Of a DNA stretch of 64,000 bases, positions 61,784 through 64,000 are shown in pieces. This stretch comes from Tessaracoccus flavus (GTDB lineage Bacteria; Actinomycetota; Actinomycetes; Propionibacteriales; Propionibacteriaceae). The notes beneath the pieces are model-generated. The model was not told where the DNA came from, searched no databases, and worked only from the letters and a program-made list of their open reading frames with translations. A program made the position numbers and the translations under genes. The DNA lies in NCBI RefSeq assembly GCF_001997295.1, contig NZ_CP019605.1, positions 1,984,001-2,048,000 on the forward strand. Direction: 5' to 3'. Each line of letters starts with the position of its first letter. Within the stretch, counting starts at the first letter, position 1.

Positions 61784-63130
61784 TCAGGCGTGGAGTTCGT
61801 TCGCTATCCGGCCGATCCGGCGGCTCAGGACCACCGCGGCGAGCGAGAGCACCAGTGTCGCGGACAGCGCGGTCGTGTAGCTCAGCTTCTGAGGCTCCGC
61901 CGCGAGGAGAGCCGTATAGAGACCGCCAGCGACTGCCGTGATGACCGCATTGCCAATCGATTCGGCCACCTGCATCGAGGACTGGTGGCGCCCCTGCTCG
62001 AACTGGGTCGACAGCGCCATGACCGCCACCGCAGAGCTGGGCATGGTCAGGCCCATGCCGAGGCCGCTGATGACCCAGCCCAGAAGCCCCACGAACAGAT
62101 GGATCGACGGCACCCACGCGAAGACGACGATGACGGCGATGCCGGTGGACGAGGCGATCGCGCCCAGCGTGATGAACGCATCCCTGGTCAGCCGCACCCA
62201 CCCCTGCGACTGCAGCCACGAGCCCAGCGTCCAGCCGACGCTGCCGACGGTCAGCGCAAGGCCGACGTCGAACGGGGTGAGTCCGCGCAGGTCCTGGAGC
62301 GTCACGAGCAGGATGGTCTCGGCCGCGAAGAACGAGCCGGCCTGCAGAGCGCGGGTCAGGACCACGCTGGGGATGCCGGGCCCAAGCCCTCGGGTGCGGG
62401 GGGCGAGGATACGGGGCACCCCCCAGACCAATAGGGCCACGCCGGCGACCCCCGACGCGACGCTCACCCAGCCGAGCTTCTGGCCCGCCAACAGGATGAG
62501 CGACGGCGCCATCGCGACCGCGGCCGTCGGCCAGGCGGCGATCCGAGGCACCTCGTCGGTGTCAGGTTCGAAGTCCGCCTGGACCCGCCGCAACCCGGGC
62601 CGGGTGATGGCCACCGAGACGAACACGAGCGGCAGCATGAGCGCGAAGACCAGCCGCCAGTCGATCCGGGTCAGGGCCGCGGCGACCGGCGGGCCGATGA
62701 ACGCCGGCAGGAGCCAGCAGAACGAGATGAGCGCCATCACCTTGGGCCGCGACCTGCCGTCGAACCCGTGCGCCACTGTCACCGAGAGGGTCAGGTTGAG
62801 CGCGCCTGCGCCGAGGCCCTGGATGAGCCTGGCCACCAGCAGCACCCACACGTTGGGAGCGAGGGACCCGACCACCAGTCCGGCGACGAAGAGCCCGAAA
62901 CCGGCGTACATCGGCCCGGCGGGACCCTTGAGGTCGGCGACCCTGCCGGCGGCGATCGTCGCCACGAGCATCCCGGACACGAACGTCGTGAACGCCCACG
63001 GATAGAGATGCGGGGTCTCGAAATACCCCATGATCGTCGGCAGGGCCGTCGCGATCCCGATGGTCTGAAACGCGATCGCGAAGACCGACAGCATGATGCC
63101 TGCGATCAGCACCCGTCGCCCCGCCTCCAT
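61784..63130 (-). CDS. MFS transporter
   Basis: A 448-residue protein with about 14 hydrophobic segments from ATG 63130 (MEAGRRVLIAGIMLSVFAIA), with AGGAGGGG upstream. The motif-A region is FVSGMLVATIAAGRVADLKG, and LIQGLGAGALNLTLSVTVAH is typical of DHA2-type drug exporters. It is likely to export a drug-like or unknown compound. Ends 38 bp from the divergent-side start of the RDD gene, on the same strand. Confidence 0.88.
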   Translation of the reverse strand: MEAGRRVLIAGIMLSVFAIAFQTIGIATALPTIMGYFETPHLYPWAFTTFVSGMLVATIAAGRVADLKGPAGPMYAGFGLFVAGLVVGSLAPNVWVLLVARLIQGLGAGALNLTLSVTVAHGFDGRSRPKVMALISFCWLLPAFIGPPVAAALTRIDWRLVFALMLPLVFVSVAITRPGLRRVQADFEPDTDEVPRIAAWPTAAVAMAPSLILLAGQKLGWVSVASGVAGVALLVWGVPRILAPRTRGLGPGIPSVVLTRALQAGSFFAAETILLVTLQDLRGLTPFDVGLALTVGSVGWTLGSWLQSQGWVRLTRDAFITLGAIASSTGIAVIVVFAWVPSIHLFVGLLGWVISGLGMGLTMPSSAVAVMALSTQFEQGRHQSSMQVAESIGNAVITAVAGGLYTALLAAEPQKLSYTTALSATLVLSLAAVVLSRRIGRIANELHA

Positions 63131-63265
63131 GACCCCTCCTTGTGGATAACTTGAGCAATTGTTATGGGTCGACGCCCGAACTGGCGCGTCTACCGGCGTG
63201 TCGCAGCGTTGACCCATCTCACTTGCTCAACTCAGTCGGGTGCCACCGCGGTTAGGATTGGGGCC

Positions 63266-63508
63266 ATGAGCGAACTGGCCCCCGGATCACAGACCGTCGT
63301 CGACGAACGCACCGAGCTGTTCGAGGACGGCGACCAAGACCGCTTCTCGCACTACGTCCCCAAGGACAAGCTGACCGCGGCCCTCGTCAACGGGACCCCC
63401 GTCGTCGCCCTCTGCGGCAAGGTCTGGGTGCCGTCCAAGAACCCCGAGAAGTACCCGGTCTGCCCGGAGTGCAAGGAGATCTGGCAGTCCCTTAACCCCG
63501 GCGAGTGA
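63266..63508 (+). CDS. DUF3039 protein
   Basis: An 80-residue protein from ATG 63266 (MSELAPGSQTVVDERTELFE). DUF3039 is a small actinobacterial family with a CxxC-type zinc ribbon; here ALCGKVWVPSKNPEKYPVCP ECKEIW gives Cys at about residues 50, 65 and 68. It may bind nucleic acid or a protein. Function unknown. It is divergent from the MFS gene and convergent with ahcY. Confidence 0.9.
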   Translation: MSELAPGSQTVVDERTELFEDGDQDRFSHYVPKDKLTAALVNGTPVVALCGKVWVPSKNPEKYPVCPECKEIWQSLNPGE

Positions 63509-63514
63509 CGGCTG

Positions 63515-63566
63515 AGCCTGGATCCACCGATTGGTCGCGCAGCGGCGGGGAATCGGTGACCCAGGC

Positions 63567-63568
<2 letters not shown>
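63515..63568. terminator. Bidirectional hairpin terminator
   Basis: AGCCTGG (63515-63521) with CCAGGCT (63561-63567) and CACCGATT (63525-63532) with AATCGGTG (63551-63558) give a long two-part stem. It lies between the convergent DUF3039 and ahcY genes and can stop both transcripts; its outer arm includes the ahcY stop codon. Confidence 0.75.

Positions 63569-64000
<432 letters not shown>

Overview
The window is 64 kb of high-GC DNA from an Actinomycetota chromosome. Gene content (TreS, MalQ, DUF3039, DUF2017-ClpS next to murI-rph-rdgB, GTG/TTG and leaderless starts, a heliorhodopsin) fits a Propionibacteriaceae-type genome such as Tessaracoccus. That placement is inference from content, not from a search.

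Layout. (1) 1-2.7 kb: core genes, namely the 3' part of trehalose synthase, a thioredoxin-like protein, a DUF421 membrane protein and an SRPBCC protein. (2) 2.78-14.65 kb: an accessory block whose outer boundaries are the two ends of one IS5-type element (CTAG target, matching 18-bp ends). About 10.8 kb sits inside its 3' tail between 11-bp direct repeats. Within it, two identical IS1380-family copies bracket a secreted NucA/NucB-type nuclease and a DUF6924-like partner; HxlR/SnoaL and kinase genes follow. (3) 14.6-19.6 kb: a leftward five-gene operon (four glycosyltransferases and an ATP-grasp protein) with every junction a 4-bp ATGA-type overlap; the first gene carries a one-base frameshift. 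(4) 19.7-35.2 kb: tRNA-Lys followed by a defence-rich island. It holds a transposase relic, phage/ICE-like small genes, a type III restriction-modification pair, TcmP with a Gp37/Gp68 (DUF5131) protein and an autoregulator, decayed genes, a DUF3644 gene broken by one TGA, a TIR protein, a HEPN-motif protein and an Abi_2 protein with short RNA-like units on both sides. (5) 35.3-43.8 kb: mostly core (LmeA-like, heliorhodopsin, DUF3618, Bcp, YigZ, a large secreted beta-propeller protein, an ECF sigma factor with an extracytoplasmic partner). It includes a remarkable 400-bp mirror-symmetric array of 20-bp units upstream of the heliorhodopsin. (6) 44-47.9 kb: a second defence patch with a DUF5677 protein, two tiny genes that also bracket the TIR/HEPN pair at 32-33.8 kb, a three-gene TIR (ThsB-like)-HIT-membrane operon and another transposase relic. 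(7) 48-64 kb: core housekeeping, including tRNA-Leu, thpR, dinB, folA, thyA, rdgB, rph, murI, clpS, pncB, a second sigma/partner pair, malQ, an RDD protein, an MFS transporter, DUF3039 and partial ahcY.

The most novel candidates are the TIR-HIT-membrane operon (a possible Thoeris-like NAD-derived signalling system), the pair of tiny genes that mark an apparent cargo hotspot, the Abi gene preceded by a terminator-ended short RNA in a type III toxin-antitoxin-like layout, and the 20-bp periodic palindromic array. All gene calls rest on reading the translations; no database search was run.
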